A stretch of DNA of 64,000 bases. Source: an uncultured Flavobacteriales bacterium (GTDB lineage Bacteria; Bacteroidota; Bacteroidia; Flavobacteriales_E; Vicingaceae). Positions 48,937-58,739 of this stretch are shown here, piece by piece. Both the position numbers and the translations under genes were made by a program. The DNA lies in contig CAJQOH010000013.1 in assembly GCA_905479915.1 (NCBI GenBank), forward strand, positions 1 through 64,000, given 5' to 3'. Within the stretch, counting starts at the first letter, position 1. Each line of letters opens with the position of its first letter. The notes below the pieces were generated by a model that saw nothing but the letters and a program-made list of their open reading frames with translations, was not told the origin of the DNA and made no database searches.

Positions 48937-50016
48937 TTATTTAATAAGGTTTAGTGTAATGTTTTCTTTTTCATCACCATTTATAATTAAGGTAATTTTA
49001 TGATTTCCAGGATAGTGTTTTCTTGTAGAAAGTTCTTTAAACCACTGTTTTCGTTTAAAGTGCCTCAAAGAATTTTTCTTAAGTGTGAATTCTGAAATTT
49101 GAAATACCTTATTAGAAGTACTTCCGCTTGCTTTTACATAGGCTATCTTATATTCTAACCTGATGTTTCTTTCTTGTTTTGATTTGTTGATAAGGTTGAA
49201 ATCAAAATGAATAAAATCTCCAATATTTATTTGGGGTTTAGAGAGTGCTAAATCAGCAATGTTTATGTTTTTACTGTTGTCTAATCCAAAAATAGAAAGA
49301 GCTTTTTTATTTCCTTTTTTTAAAAGTGTTCTCAAAGCATGTTTAACGATCCAATTCGTATTGGTAGCGTTTCCATACCATTTTTTAGCTATTTGTAATA
49401 CTAAATCAGGATGATCTTTAGAAATGTCATTTATATGATTCGCAACACTTTTTTTTACATAAAGTGAATTGTCGTTTTTTAGATTTTCTAAAATAGGTAG
49501 GGAAGGAGTTGGGTCAGATATAAACCCCTTTAAGGAAGGAGCCCAAGGAAGTTTTGGTCTAGAACCTTCACTGGCTAATCTTCTTAAATGATGGTTTTCA
49601 TGCTTGCTCCAAACTAGCATTTGGTGCATAGTTGCATCTGAGTACTTCTCAATAAAAGGACGTATTGCAAATTCAGCTGTAGAGAATTGTGTGAATAATT
49701 CTATCGCTTTTAAAGATACTTTTAAATCATCTAAACCATAAACTTGAATAAAGTCTGGAAATACCATTCCTTTTAACCCACTGTAATCTGAAACAATACT
49801 GCTTAATATTTCGATTTGTTTTGGGTATGGGTAGTTAAGATGAGAATGAATGCTCATTGTTATAAATCGCATTCGATCTTTTAATTCTCTATTTTTCCAA
49901 TCATTATTAATAATAGTGTTAGAAAAAGAATCTTTGTTAAAAGAAGTAGCTATTGCTGAAAGTTTATTCCCTAAATCTTCAACAAATTCTTTATCATATT
50001 CATCTTTTAGGTTCAT
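48937..50016 (-). CDS. DNA alkylation repair protein (AlkD-like, HEAT-like)
   Basis: HENHHLRRLASEGSRPKLPWAPSLKGF...VKKSVANHINDISKDHPDLVLQIAKKW...WIVKHALRTLLKKGNKKAL. Confidence 0.9.
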   Translation of the reverse strand: MNLKDEYDKEFVEDLGNKLSAIATSFNKDSFSNTIINNDWKNRELKDRMRFITMSIHSHLNYPYPKQIEILSSIVSDYSGLKGMVFPDFIQVYGLDDLKVSLKAIELFTQFSTAEFAIRPFIEKYSDATMHQMLVWSKHENHHLRRLASEGSRPKLPWAPSLKGFISDPTPSLPILENLKNDNSLYVKKSVANHINDISKDHPDLVLQIAKKWYGNATNTNWIVKHALRTLLKKGNKKALSIFGLDNSKNINIADLALSKPQINIGDFIHFDFNLINKSKQERNIRLEYKIAYVKASGSTSNKVFQISEFTLKKNSLRHFKRKQWFKELSTRKHYPGNHKITLIINGDEKENITLNLIK

Positions 50017-50030
50017 TGGTATAAATAAAA

Positions 50031-50056
50031 AAGTTCCCGCATAATACGGGAACTAA
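50031..50056 (-). terminator. Rho-independent terminator for M13 peptidase gene
   Basis: AGTTCCCG-TATTATG-CGGGAACT plus T-run on minus strand. Confidence 0.7.
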
Positions 50057-50080
50057 AATAATTGTAATTGATCTTGTTAC

Positions 50081-52132
50081 TTACCAAATGGTAACTCTTA
50101 AACTATCTGGAGCTATCATAGCGCCTTCTTTACAACCAAAAGCAGTACTAAACTCATGTAGATTTGTTAATGGTCCGTTTGTTCTAAATCTAGTAGGCGA
50201 ATGAGGATCTGTTTTAACTTGATTAATTAAGAAAGCATCTTTAGCATTAGAGTGCCATACCTGAGCCCAACTTAAAAAGAATCTTTGTTGGTAATCAAAA
50301 CCATCAATCATAGGGTCTTCTTTACCTTCCATAGCTTTTTCTAGCGCATAATAAGCAAGTGTAATCCCTGCGATATCAGCAATGTTTTCTCCTAAAGTAA
50401 GTTGTCCATTTACGTGGTTTCCTTCTGCTACTTCATATCCATCAAATTGATTAACTAGTTTAGCAGTTCGCTCACTAAAGTTCGCTAAATCTTGTTCAGT
50501 CCACCAATTGTTAAGGTTACCTTCTCCATCAAATTTACAACCTTGATCATCAAATCCATGAGAAAATTCATGACCAATTACACCACCAATACCACCGTAA
50601 TTCATAGCATCATCAGCTTCAGGGTTGAAGAATGGAGGCTGTAAAATAGCCGCTGGGAATACAATCTCATTCATAGTAGGATTGTAGTATGCATTAATTG
50701 TTTGAGGATTCATACCCCATTCACCCTTGTCAATAGGTTGACCTAATCTATTCATGTTCTTTTTGTATTCAAAATAGTTTACGTTCATAATATTTTGAGC
50801 CAATGTATTTGCTTGAATATCTACAGAACTATAATCTTCCCATTTATCAGGGTAACCAATTTTATAAGTGAATTTGCTTAATTTCTCCATAGCCTTAGCT
50901 TTGGTTTCTTCTCCCATCCAATCTAATTTTTGAACTCGTTCTTTAAATACAAGATTGATGTTATCAATTAAGTCTAGTACTTTTTGTTTTGATTCTTCAG
51001 GAAAATGCTTTTCAACAAATAATTTACCGATTTGTTCACCAACTTTTCCGTTAGCTTTTGATAGTGCTCTTTTCCATCTAGGTTTCATTACTTCCGTTCC
51101 TCTTAAGGTAGTAGAGTAGAAAGAGAAAATTTGCTTTTCAAAATCATCACCTAGGTTTCCACCCATGTCATTAAGTAAATGCCATTTAATATATGTTCTC
51201 CAGTTTTCAATAGGGATAGACTTAAAAATAGTATTGTATTGTGCTAAAAATTCAGGTTGACCTACAATTATTTCTTCAATGTTTTTTAATTCTGCAGCAG
51301 CAAAAACAGCTTCCCAATTAAAATTAGTGCATAATTCTTGTAATTCTTTAACGGACATCTTATTGTACGTTTTTTCAGGATCTCTACGTTCAACTCTATC
51401 CATACAGTTTTCAGCTAATTTAGATTCTAAATCAACAGTTGTTTGAGCAAAGTCTGCAGCAGTAGCTTCATCTTCACCAGCTAAAACAAATAATGCAGCA
51501 ATGTGTTTTTGATATTCAGCTAAGATATGTTCACCTCTTTCATCTTTTGGAGTATAGAAACTCTTATCAGGTAAACCTAAACCACCTTGAGACAATTGTA
51601 AAATATATTGAGAACTATTTTTAGAATCTATTCCAACATAGTAACCTAACATAGACCCTGAACCATGTTTTCTTAACTCAACCATAGTTTCAATTAATTC
51701 TTGAGGGTTGGTTATGGAATTAATTTTATCTAATAAAGGTTGTATTGGTTGAATACCCAACTCGTTTTTTGTGATAGAATCTAAAGCTGAAGCATAAAAG
51801 TCTCCAACTTGTTGAAGTGCAGTTCCTTTTTCTGCTTTTGCATTAACAGCTTCATCAATAATTGCTTTTAATTTTATTTCGTTGGCATCGTGTACAACAT
51901 TAAAACTACCCCAACGGGCTTCAGATTCTGGTACGGGGTTGTCTTTTAACCAGTTTCCGACAGCATATTTTTCAAAATCTTCACAAGGATTAATGGTAGA
52001 ATCTATTTGACTAACATCAAAAGCGGGAGTGCTATTTTTTACTTCCTCTTGTTTTGGCGTTTCATTACTTCCGCATGCAACTGTTATCGCCACTGCAGTA
52101 ATCCCAAGTATAGTTTTATTGATTTTATTCAT
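50081..52132 (-). CDS. M13-family metallopeptidase (neprilysin-like), lipoprotein
   Basis: GVIGHEFSHGFDDQG (HEXXH), ENIADIAGITLAYYA; N-terminal lipobox VAC. Confidence 0.95.
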   Translation of the reverse strand: MNKINKTILGITAVAITVACGSNETPKQEEVKNSTPAFDVSQIDSTINPCEDFEKYAVGNWLKDNPVPESEARWGSFNVVHDANEIKLKAIIDEAVNAKAEKGTALQQVGDFYASALDSITKNELGIQPIQPLLDKINSITNPQELIETMVELRKHGSGSMLGYYVGIDSKNSSQYILQLSQGGLGLPDKSFYTPKDERGEHILAEYQKHIAALFVLAGEDEATAADFAQTTVDLESKLAENCMDRVERRDPEKTYNKMSVKELQELCTNFNWEAVFAAAELKNIEEIIVGQPEFLAQYNTIFKSIPIENWRTYIKWHLLNDMGGNLGDDFEKQIFSFYSTTLRGTEVMKPRWKRALSKANGKVGEQIGKLFVEKHFPEESKQKVLDLIDNINLVFKERVQKLDWMGEETKAKAMEKLSKFTYKIGYPDKWEDYSSVDIQANTLAQNIMNVNYFEYKKNMNRLGQPIDKGEWGMNPQTINAYYNPTMNEIVFPAAILQPPFFNPEADDAMNYGGIGGVIGHEFSHGFDDQGCKFDGEGNLNNWWTEQDLANFSERTAKLVNQFDGYEVAEGNHVNGQLTLGENIADIAGITLAYYALEKAMEGKEDPMIDGFDYQQRFFLSWAQVWHSNAKDAFLINQVKTDPHSPTRFRTNGPLTNLHEFSTAFGCKEGAMIAPDSLRVTIW

Positions 52133-52345
52133 GATAATTAATTGTTAGGGTTTTAATGGTTTCGAAAATAAATAAAAAAACAAAAAGAAATTTTATAAAA
52201 TGATAAACGGTTAAGAATGAGTATGAATAGAAAAAAAGTTGTTAAATATTTATGGAATATTAAAAGTAATAACATCTATAAAGCAAGAATTCTAATAAAG
52301 ACATGTTGATTTAATAATATTTACTTAATTTAAAACTTAGAAGCT

Positions 52346-53059
52346 ATGAAAAAACTAATAACATTATTAATAGGAATTTTCTTTATATCGAGCACTATTT
52401 TTGCTCAGTTAGGAGAAATAAAAGGAATTGTAAAAGATGAGAAAACAGGAGAGCCATTGCCTGGAGCAAATGTTTATATTGAAGTAGGTGGTGTTATGCA
52501 TGGAGCTGCTTCAGATGCGAATGGGAAGTATACAATAAAGCCGGTAAGGCCAGGTACTCATGCTGTTTATATTTCTGCATTAGGGTATAAAAAAGCTAAG
52601 ACTTATGATGTTTTAGTAACGTCAAGTAATATAGCTTATGTAAACTTTGATATGGATATGGTTGTTACTGAATTTGATGAGTTTGTGGTAGAGGAAAAAA
52701 TGCATGAAATCGATTTGATAAATAAATCTGAACCAGGGGTACAACATATTATCCCTAAAGAGTTTAAAAAGAATGTGCATAAAAATGATCCCTTAAAAGC
52801 AATAGAATCTATGTCAACTGGAGTTACTGTGGCTCCAAATGGAAAGGATGTTTATATAAGAGGGGCTAGGCCAATTTCAACTCAGTATATTACTGATGGA
52901 ATGAAATCTATTTCTGGAGAAATTGGAATACCTGGTATGGCAATAGGTAGTATCAAAGTTTATACTGGTGGTGTTCCAGCAATTTACGGAGATGTAACCG
53001 GTGGTGTAATTGTTGTAGAAACGACTAGCTATTTTGATTTAGCTCAACAATATAAATAG
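52346..53059 (+). CDS. Carboxypeptidase-like regulatory domain plus TonB plug-only protein (no barrel)
   Basis: IKGIVKDEKTGEPLPGANVYIEVGG...; plug-like DPLKAIESMSTGVTVAPNGKDVYIRGARPISTQYITDGM...GDVTGGVIVVET; ends at 237 aa. Confidence 0.8.
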   Translation: MKKLITLLIGIFFISSTIFAQLGEIKGIVKDEKTGEPLPGANVYIEVGGVMHGAASDANGKYTIKPVRPGTHAVYISALGYKKAKTYDVLVTSSNIAYVNFDMDMVVTEFDEFVVEEKMHEIDLINKSEPGVQHIIPKEFKKNVHKNDPLKAIESMSTGVTVAPNGKDVYIRGARPISTQYITDGMKSISGEIGIPGMAIGSIKVYTGGVPAIYGDVTGGVIVVETTSYFDLAQQYK

Positions 53060-53071
53060 GAAAGATCTCCA

Positions 53072-53653
53072 TTGATGCGATTATTTAAATCAAAAAATAT
53101 ACAATCCTTAACAGATAATGAGTTAATCATCAGGTATAAAAAATCTGATGATAACTCGTTAGTGGGAGAGTTGTATAAAAGGTATTCGCATTTGGTTTAT
53201 GGTGTTTGCCTTAAATATTTAAAAAATGAAGAGGGAAGTAAAGATGCTGTTTTACAAATATTTGAAAACTTATTGACAGATTTAAAAAAGCATGAAATAG
53301 CGAACTTTAAATCATGGTTGCATAGTGTTTCTCGTAATCATTGTTTAATGTATTTAAGGAAGCAACAAACACAACTTAAGAGGGTAAATGAGTACGAGGC
53401 AACTTATCAGCATGAGGAAACATTTCCTACACCTTTTGCAGTTGACGAAAAAGAAGAAAAAGAAATTGCGTTAACAAAGTTAGAAACCGCAATGTTGAGT
53501 TTAAAAGAGGAGCAACGCGTTTGCATTGAACTCTTCTTTTTAAAAGAAAAATGTTACAATGAAGTAGTTGAAATAACTGGTTACGATATAAAAAAAGTAA
53601 AGAGTTACATACAAAATGGAAAAAGAAATTTAGCCAACATTATGTTGGATTAA
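53072..53653 (+). CDS. ECF-type RNA polymerase sigma factor
   Basis: YKRYSHLVYGVCLKYLKNEEGSKDAVLQIFENLL...WLHSVSRNHCLMYLRK; region 4 EEQRVCIELFFLKEKCYNEVVEITGYDIKKVKSYIQNGKRNL. Confidence 0.9.
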   Translation: MMRLFKSKNIQSLTDNELIIRYKKSDDNSLVGELYKRYSHLVYGVCLKYLKNEEGSKDAVLQIFENLLTDLKKHEIANFKSWLHSVSRNHCLMYLRKQQTQLKRVNEYEATYQHEETFPTPFAVDEKEEKEIALTKLETAMLSLKEEQRVCIELFFLKEKCYNEVVEITGYDIKKVKSYIQNGKRNLANIMLD

Positions 53654-53665
53654 TGAGATATTAAA

Positions 53666-54997
53666 ATGAAAGAATTACATAACCATATATTTTCGAACAC
53701 GACTTGCATCTCGAAAGAAACTATGCTTAGGTATATTAATAAGCAGCTTTCTAAAACTGAGTTACATGAGGTAGAAAAGCATATGCTCGATTGTGAGTTA
53801 TGTTCTGATGCTTATGCAGGAATGGAATATGCAGAAAATTCTTCTATACTTTTTGCAATAGATAATCAGATTGACAAAAGAGTAGTTGGAGGAAATTCAA
53901 AAACTACGCTTATGAGAAATTTGATGTTAGCAGCATCAGTTTTACTAATTGTTTTTGGGACATATTCTACGTTTAACTTTTTTAATAAAGCAGTAAATAC
54001 AGAAGCGGACTTAGCAATTATTGAACCAGTAGAAGTTTTAAATGAAGAACGAGTTGAACAGGATGAAACTGTTTTTGAAGATCTTTCTAATTCGCCTTTA
54101 GAAAGTGATACTGATAAAAAGAAAGAAGTAGAACCTATTGATACTAAAGAAAGATTGATAGCTGATAATAAGTACAAGATTGAAGAAACTAAGATAGTTC
54201 CTGTTCAAGAGAAGGTAACTGATTCAGAAGTCTTTGTAGAAGAATTGGTTGTTGTTGAGGGTGAGATACAAGAGGTTGAAATAGAGGAAGAAGAGCCAAC
54301 TATAGAAAGTGATGATTTTGCTAATAATGACTATTCCATTGAAAATGAATTGCTAAAAAAAGAAGAAAGTAGTAAAAACCGGAGCAAGAAGAAATCTATT
54401 GCTAGTGCACCAGCAAAATCATCAAACGAAAGTTTAGGAAATTCAAGAACTCGTAGAGCTCAAAATCAAAATGGAATTTTAATTATAGACTCATACAAGG
54501 TGATAGATTACCTTGAAGAATATCAACGAAAATATGACTTAGAAAGTGCTGCAGAACATCAGACAAAATCTATTCCTCCTGCATTTGAAAGTAAGGCTGA
54601 TAAGAATTTTGCTGAAAATAAAGATGAAGGAATAATTGTTGAAATTACTTATAAAGAGACTTTGGAAAAAGCCATTAAACTTTATAAGAATCAAAAATAT
54701 AGAGATGCAATTCAAGAGTTTGATATGATTTCAGCTAAACATCCTGAAGAAGTTAATGCTCAGTTTTACTCTGGATTATGTTTTTACCATTTGGGTCAGA
54801 ATGCTTCTGCAATAAAAAAGTTTGATTTTGTCTTAAAGAATATAAAAACTGAATTTAACGAGGAAACGCAATGGTATAAATCTTTGACCTTGATTAAAAT
54901 GAAAGATATTAAGAAAGCAAAAAAGTTGTTAAAATCAATTGTTCAGGAAGACGGATTTTATAAAGTTAAAGCAGAGGAAAAGTTGAGTGAATTATAA
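53666..54997 (+). CDS. Zinc-finger anti-sigma-like protein with TM helix and C-terminal TPR
   Basis: EVEKHMLDCELCSDAYAGM (H-x3-C-x2-C), TM NLMLAASVLLIVFGTYS, acidic linker, TPR-like RDAIQEFDMISAKHPEEVNAQFYSGLCFYHLG. Confidence 0.85.
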   Translation: MKELHNHIFSNTTCISKETMLRYINKQLSKTELHEVEKHMLDCELCSDAYAGMEYAENSSILFAIDNQIDKRVVGGNSKTTLMRNLMLAASVLLIVFGTYSTFNFFNKAVNTEADLAIIEPVEVLNEERVEQDETVFEDLSNSPLESDTDKKKEVEPIDTKERLIADNKYKIEETKIVPVQEKVTDSEVFVEELVVVEGEIQEVEIEEEEPTIESDDFANNDYSIENELLKKEESSKNRSKKKSIASAPAKSSNESLGNSRTRRAQNQNGILIIDSYKVIDYLEEYQRKYDLESAAEHQTKSIPPAFESKADKNFAENKDEGIIVEITYKETLEKAIKLYKNQKYRDAIQEFDMISAKHPEEVNAQFYSGLCFYHLGQNASAIKKFDFVLKNIKTEFNEETQWYKSLTLIKMKDIKKAKKLLKSIVQEDGFYKVKAEEKLSEL

Positions 54998-55561
54998 TAT
55001 TCCTTCAACTACATATTTTAATTCTGGTAAAACTTCTTTTTCAAACCATTCATTTTTGGCTTTCCAAATGTTATTTCTTGGAGAAGGGTGAGGTAAAACA
55101 AAATACTTTGGGAGGTATTGTTTAAAGTTTCTCACTGTTTCTGTAAGGTTTTTTTGAGCACTTTTTCCAAGGTAATAATCTTGGGCATATTTTCCTATTA
55201 GAATTACTAATTCAACTTCATTCATTTGACTTAATACAGGGTTGTGCCATAGTGGAGCACATTCTTTACGAGGAGGTAAATCTCCAGATTTTCCTTTTCC
55301 AGGATAACAAAACCCCATAGGGATTAGTGCAATTTTTTTTGGGTTGTAAAAAGTTTCATTATCTATATTTAACCAATCTCTTAAGTTTTTTCCACTTTTA
55401 TCATCCCAAGGAATACCACTTTTGTGCACTGCAGCTCCTGGTGCTTGACCGATAATTACAATCTTACTTTCTTTGTGAGCAGTAAGAACTGGCCTTGGTC
55501 CAAATTCTAAATGATTGCTACATTCTTGACAATGAGCTATTTTTTGTAAAAGAGGTTTCAT
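54992..55561 (-). CDS. Uracil-DNA glycosylase family protein
   Basis: VIIGQAPGAAVHKSGIPWDDKSGKNLRDWL, FVLPHPSPRNN. Confidence 0.88.
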   Translation of the reverse strand: MKPLLQKIAHCQECSNHLEFGPRPVLTAHKESKIVIIGQAPGAAVHKSGIPWDDKSGKNLRDWLNIDNETFYNPKKIALIPMGFCYPGKGKSGDLPPRKECAPLWHNPVLSQMNEVELVILIGKYAQDYYLGKSAQKNLTETVRNFKQYLPKYFVLPHPSPRNNIWKAKNEWFEKEVLPELKYVVEGIL

Positions 55562-55576
55562 AATTGATTAAAATAA

Positions 55577-55610
55577 CAAAAGGGTTATCAATAATTTTGA
55601 TACCCCTTTT
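55577..55610 (-). terminator. Rho-independent terminator after YHS gene
   Basis: AAAAGGGGTATCAA-AATTA-TTGATAACCCTTTT on minus strand. Confidence 0.65.
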
Positions 55611-55627
55611 GTTCCGTATTTCTATAA

Positions 55628-56101
55628 TTAGTTGTGTGTTTTACTCAACTTTTCCCAGTTATTATCTGCAGTGCTTTTTAATTTGTTATGGTTTTTTTCT
55701 GCCATCCATAATTGTTGAGCATCTAACTCTACATTGTATAAGTATAGGAAATATTTTCCATCTACTACAATAAATTTATTTGGATCAGTTCTAAATTTTG
55801 CTCCAGCGTAAATTCCAAAAGCACAAAAACCACCATACTGAGGGAGATATTTTGTAGGATTTTTATCAAAACTAGCTTTTTGTTCTTTTGATGTAAAATA
55901 GTATGCTATTTTGTTATGTTCTGATTTGAAGTTTTTATTACCTATTTGTGCTAAGTTTAAATCTAAGTAAGAGACAGGACTGTAACCTTGTAAAGCAATG
56001 TTGCTATTGTCTATATTGTTGGCCGTTTTATTTTGAGCAAATGTTGTCGTTGTTATTAATAATGCAATTATTGCTATTGTTAGTTTTACTGTATTTTTCA
56101 T
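55628..56101 (-). CDS. YHS-domain protein
   Basis: LQGYSPVSYLDLNLAQIGNKNFKSEHNKIAYYFTSKEQKASFDKNPTKYLPQYGGFCAFGI. Confidence 0.9.
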   Translation of the reverse strand: MKNTVKLTIAIIALLITTTTFAQNKTANNIDNSNIALQGYSPVSYLDLNLAQIGNKNFKSEHNKIAYYFTSKEQKASFDKNPTKYLPQYGGFCAFGIYAGAKFRTDPNKFIVVDGKYFLYLYNVELDAQQLWMAEKNHNKLKSTADNNWEKLSKTHN

Positions 56102-56133
56102 AATGTTTGTAATTTATTTATTGTTTATAAAAT

Positions 56134-56487
56134 TTATTCTGCGTTAAAATATTCTTCTTGAACTACTAGTCCTTGGTCATTCCAAACTCTACGAATTATT
56201 TCATGCCAATAAATTTTACTGCCATCTTTCATATTGAAATCAAAAGTGAATTCTGAAGCAGAAATATTTCCATCTACAATAGAATGGTGGTGTGTAATTC
56301 CGTTTACTTTTTCAATAGCTCCGGCAAATCCTTCCATTTTGGAAATCATTTCAGATTTGCCTGTTGTACCTCCTTTACCATAGTCTTTTGTGATTACATT
56401 ATCTGCAAAAAAGCCTTTTACAGCATCTACAATTGCACCAGTGCTTACTACGGTATCAATTTTTGTTACTTGTTCTCTAATATCCAT
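56134..56487 (-). CDS. NTF2-like/SnoaL family protein
   Basis: 117 aa, DAVKGFFADNVITKDYG...HHHSIVDGNISASEFTFDFNMKDGSKIYWHEIIRRVWNDQGLVVQEEYF. Confidence 0.75.
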   Translation of the reverse strand: MDIREQVTKIDTVVSTGAIVDAVKGFFADNVITKDYGKGGTTGKSEMISKMEGFAGAIEKVNGITHHHSIVDGNISASEFTFDFNMKDGSKIYWHEIIRRVWNDQGLVVQEEYFNAE

Positions 56488-56560
56488 TATTTTTGTTTTA
56501 GTGAATTAATACACTACAAAGATGGATGGATCGAGTTGTTAAAAGGCTACAAAAAAGGCG

Positions 56561-57616
56561 CTATAAGTTGGACTTTTGTTTTTGAAAGCTGGTTGGTGTT
56601 AATCCGGTATAGTGTTTAAAGAAACTAGAGAAATGGTTGGCTTCTTCAAAGTGGAGATAATCTGCAATAGACTGAATGTTTTCTCCATTTAACAACATTA
56701 ATTTGGCAGTATTTATTATTTCTAATCTAATTAATTGACCCAACGAAGTATTCATTTTAGATTGAACTTTCTTAGAGAGGCTTTTAACAGATAGGTTTAC
56801 TTTATCTGCATAAAAATTAAGGTTTCTTTCTTTGTTGTGATGTTCTTTTAGTAGTGCAAGAATATCTTGAGAGAAGAGGTCACGATTTTTATAATCAAAG
56901 TTTTCTCTAAATTGAATAGGGTTTTGTCCAAGAGATTTTTTAAATACTCGATTAAAATAAGCAACATCTTTAAAGCCTAATTCAAAAGCAATTTCTTGAA
57001 TGTTTTTATCCGTAAATGCAATTTCCTTTTGACTCTCTACAAGCCTTTTAGAGTTCATTAAGTTTTTTACAGATAACCCAATTTTATCTTTAATTAATGC
57101 TTGAGAGTTGTATCCTTTCTCATTAATTAGTTTAGCCAAATCAACATTGGTAAGACGGTTTTGAAACTCTTTGTCTATGATATCTTTAATGTCAAAAATT
57201 ACTTGATATTCTTCTTTATTTGCTTTAAATGGATTTTGCCAATACCATTGTTTTGATGAAAGGTCAATAATATCAGCAGTATTTTTTGTGGTGATGGATT
57301 TAGACAAGAATTTTTGACAATCTTCACATTCCATCAAGTCAATGTATCCTAATGAAATTATATGTTTGAATAAAACACGTACTTCATTGTTGTAAAATTG
57401 TTCTTTATTCTCAAATTCAATTTTTCGAATAGTAAAGTTGTCAGATAAAAATTTAATGTACTGTCCTTTTTCAAGAAATATAGCTTTGTCTTGCCAATCA
57501 AAATAGTTTTTAAAGTCAACCTGAATAGATCCTGAACCCGATAGGATATGTATTAAAGTATGGTTTTCAATAAAGTAAACCTTGTTGAGCTCTGGATTTA
57601 ATTTTTCAACTATCAA
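56561..57616 (-). CDS. AraC-family regulator with two tandem AraC DNA-binding domains
   Basis: First HTH_18: IQEIAFELGFKDVAYFNRVFKKSLGQNPIQFRENF; second: IQSIADYLHFEEANHFSSFFKHYTGLTPTSFQKQK. Confidence 0.88.
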   Translation of the reverse strand: MIVEKLNPELNKVYFIENHTLIHILSGSGSIQVDFKNYFDWQDKAIFLEKGQYIKFLSDNFTIRKIEFENKEQFYNNEVRVLFKHIISLGYIDLMECEDCQKFLSKSITTKNTADIIDLSSKQWYWQNPFKANKEEYQVIFDIKDIIDKEFQNRLTNVDLAKLINEKGYNSQALIKDKIGLSVKNLMNSKRLVESQKEIAFTDKNIQEIAFELGFKDVAYFNRVFKKSLGQNPIQFRENFDYKNRDLFSQDILALLKEHHNKERNLNFYADKVNLSVKSLSKKVQSKMNTSLGQLIRLEIINTAKLMLLNGENIQSIADYLHFEEANHFSSFFKHYTGLTPTSFQKQKSNL

Positions 57617-58739
57617 TGGTTTCCATAATTTTTAGAAAACTATTTTCATTAGAATATTCTCGAGTTAGAAGTACTTTTCGAGCTTCAATTTCTTCATCTG
57701 TAATTTCAATATTAAACGTTTCTTGAATTACTTTTTTTAACTCTGTAATATTGGCATCCATCAAACAGATTTTACCTAATGAAGTTCCTTCAACCATTTT
57801 AGGGTTGACGATACAATGTCTACCATTATAAAGTACGTTCAGTAACTTTAATTTTAAACCAGTAGCTTGAGCAGTATGCAATAGATTGATTTGAGCATCT
57901 TGAATAAGTTCAGTCATTTCCTTATCGGTAGGATTCTGAATTAATTCAATATTGGGATACTTTTTAACTAGGTTAATTAAATCTTTAGTGGGATTTAGTC
58001 CCGCAATCTTTAAAGGAAGAGAACTGTCATTGAAAAGCTTCTTAATGATAAATTGAGCGGCATTATTATTTTCAGCAACACTTAAATTTCCGTGATACAA
58101 GATATATTTTCCTTTACCTTTTTTGATATTAACACTTTCACCAGAATGGAAACTAGGTACAAAAAGTGTTTTGTTATTTGGGTATTTGTTTTGGAAATGT
58201 TTTAAATCAGTTAATGAAACAACACAAATAGCATTTGCATGTTGAACAATTGATTCAAATTTTTCTAATTTTTTTGCTTCAGAAGTATAATATTTCTTTT
58301 TTAAGACATTTTTTTCAGCCTTTGCCAAATGATTATAGTAATCATGTTCGATATTACTTTCTCTAAATATTTTAAAACGATTTGCAAAAGCTTTGTCATC
58401 AAGTAAGAAACAAGAATGTAAACCTTCAAACAAAATTGGAAAATCATTTTTTAAAAGATTTTCTCTAAGTCGTTTCGATGTCCTAGATTTAATAATATAT
58501 GGAGTAGTAGAAATTTGAGACCCCACACCAGTTTTCCTTTTATAATAATTTACTGAAGTACAGTATTTGTTTAATTCTACTTGTTCTCCTCTTCCGTATT
58601 CAAAACAATGTAAATGAATTTTAATTCCTTTACTATGAAAATGTTTTATTTTATAAAAAACATCAATTACTCCTCCATAGTTTGCAGGAAAAGGCACGTC
58701 AAATGATATGATATTAATTTCAGTCAAAGAGATTTGCAA
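57606..58739 (-). CDS. Glycosyltransferase (GT4-like)
   Basis: SFDVPFPANYGGVIDVFYKIKHFHSKGIKIHLHCFEYG; KYILYHGNLSVAENNNAAQFI. Confidence 0.8.
   Translation of the reverse strand: MQISLTEINIISFDVPFPANYGGVIDVFYKIKHFHSKGIKIHLHCFEYGRGEQVELNKYCTSVNYYKRKTGVGSQISTTPYIIKSRTSKRLRENLLKNDFPILFEGLHSCFLLDDKAFANRFKIFRESNIEHDYYNHLAKAEKNVLKKKYYTSEAKKLEKFESIVQHANAICVVSLTDLKHFQNKYPNNKTLFVPSFHSGESVNIKKGKGKYILYHGNLSVAENNNAAQFIIKKLFNDSSLPLKIAGLNPTKDLINLVKKYPNIELIQNPTDKEMTELIQDAQINLLHTAQATGLKLKLLNVLYNGRHCIVNPKMVEGTSLGKICLMDANITELKKVIQETFNIEITDEEIEARKVLLTREYSNENSFLKIMETIDS

Noticed and set aside
52346-53059. Plug-only protein as a frameshifted TonB receptor
   Set aside because: No barrel sequence follows in any frame; the next gene (sigma factor) begins 12 nt after the stop.
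55564-56619. Plus-strand ORFs 55564-55773 and 56284-56619
   Set aside because: Antisense to YHS, NTF2-like and AraC genes; no supporting features.
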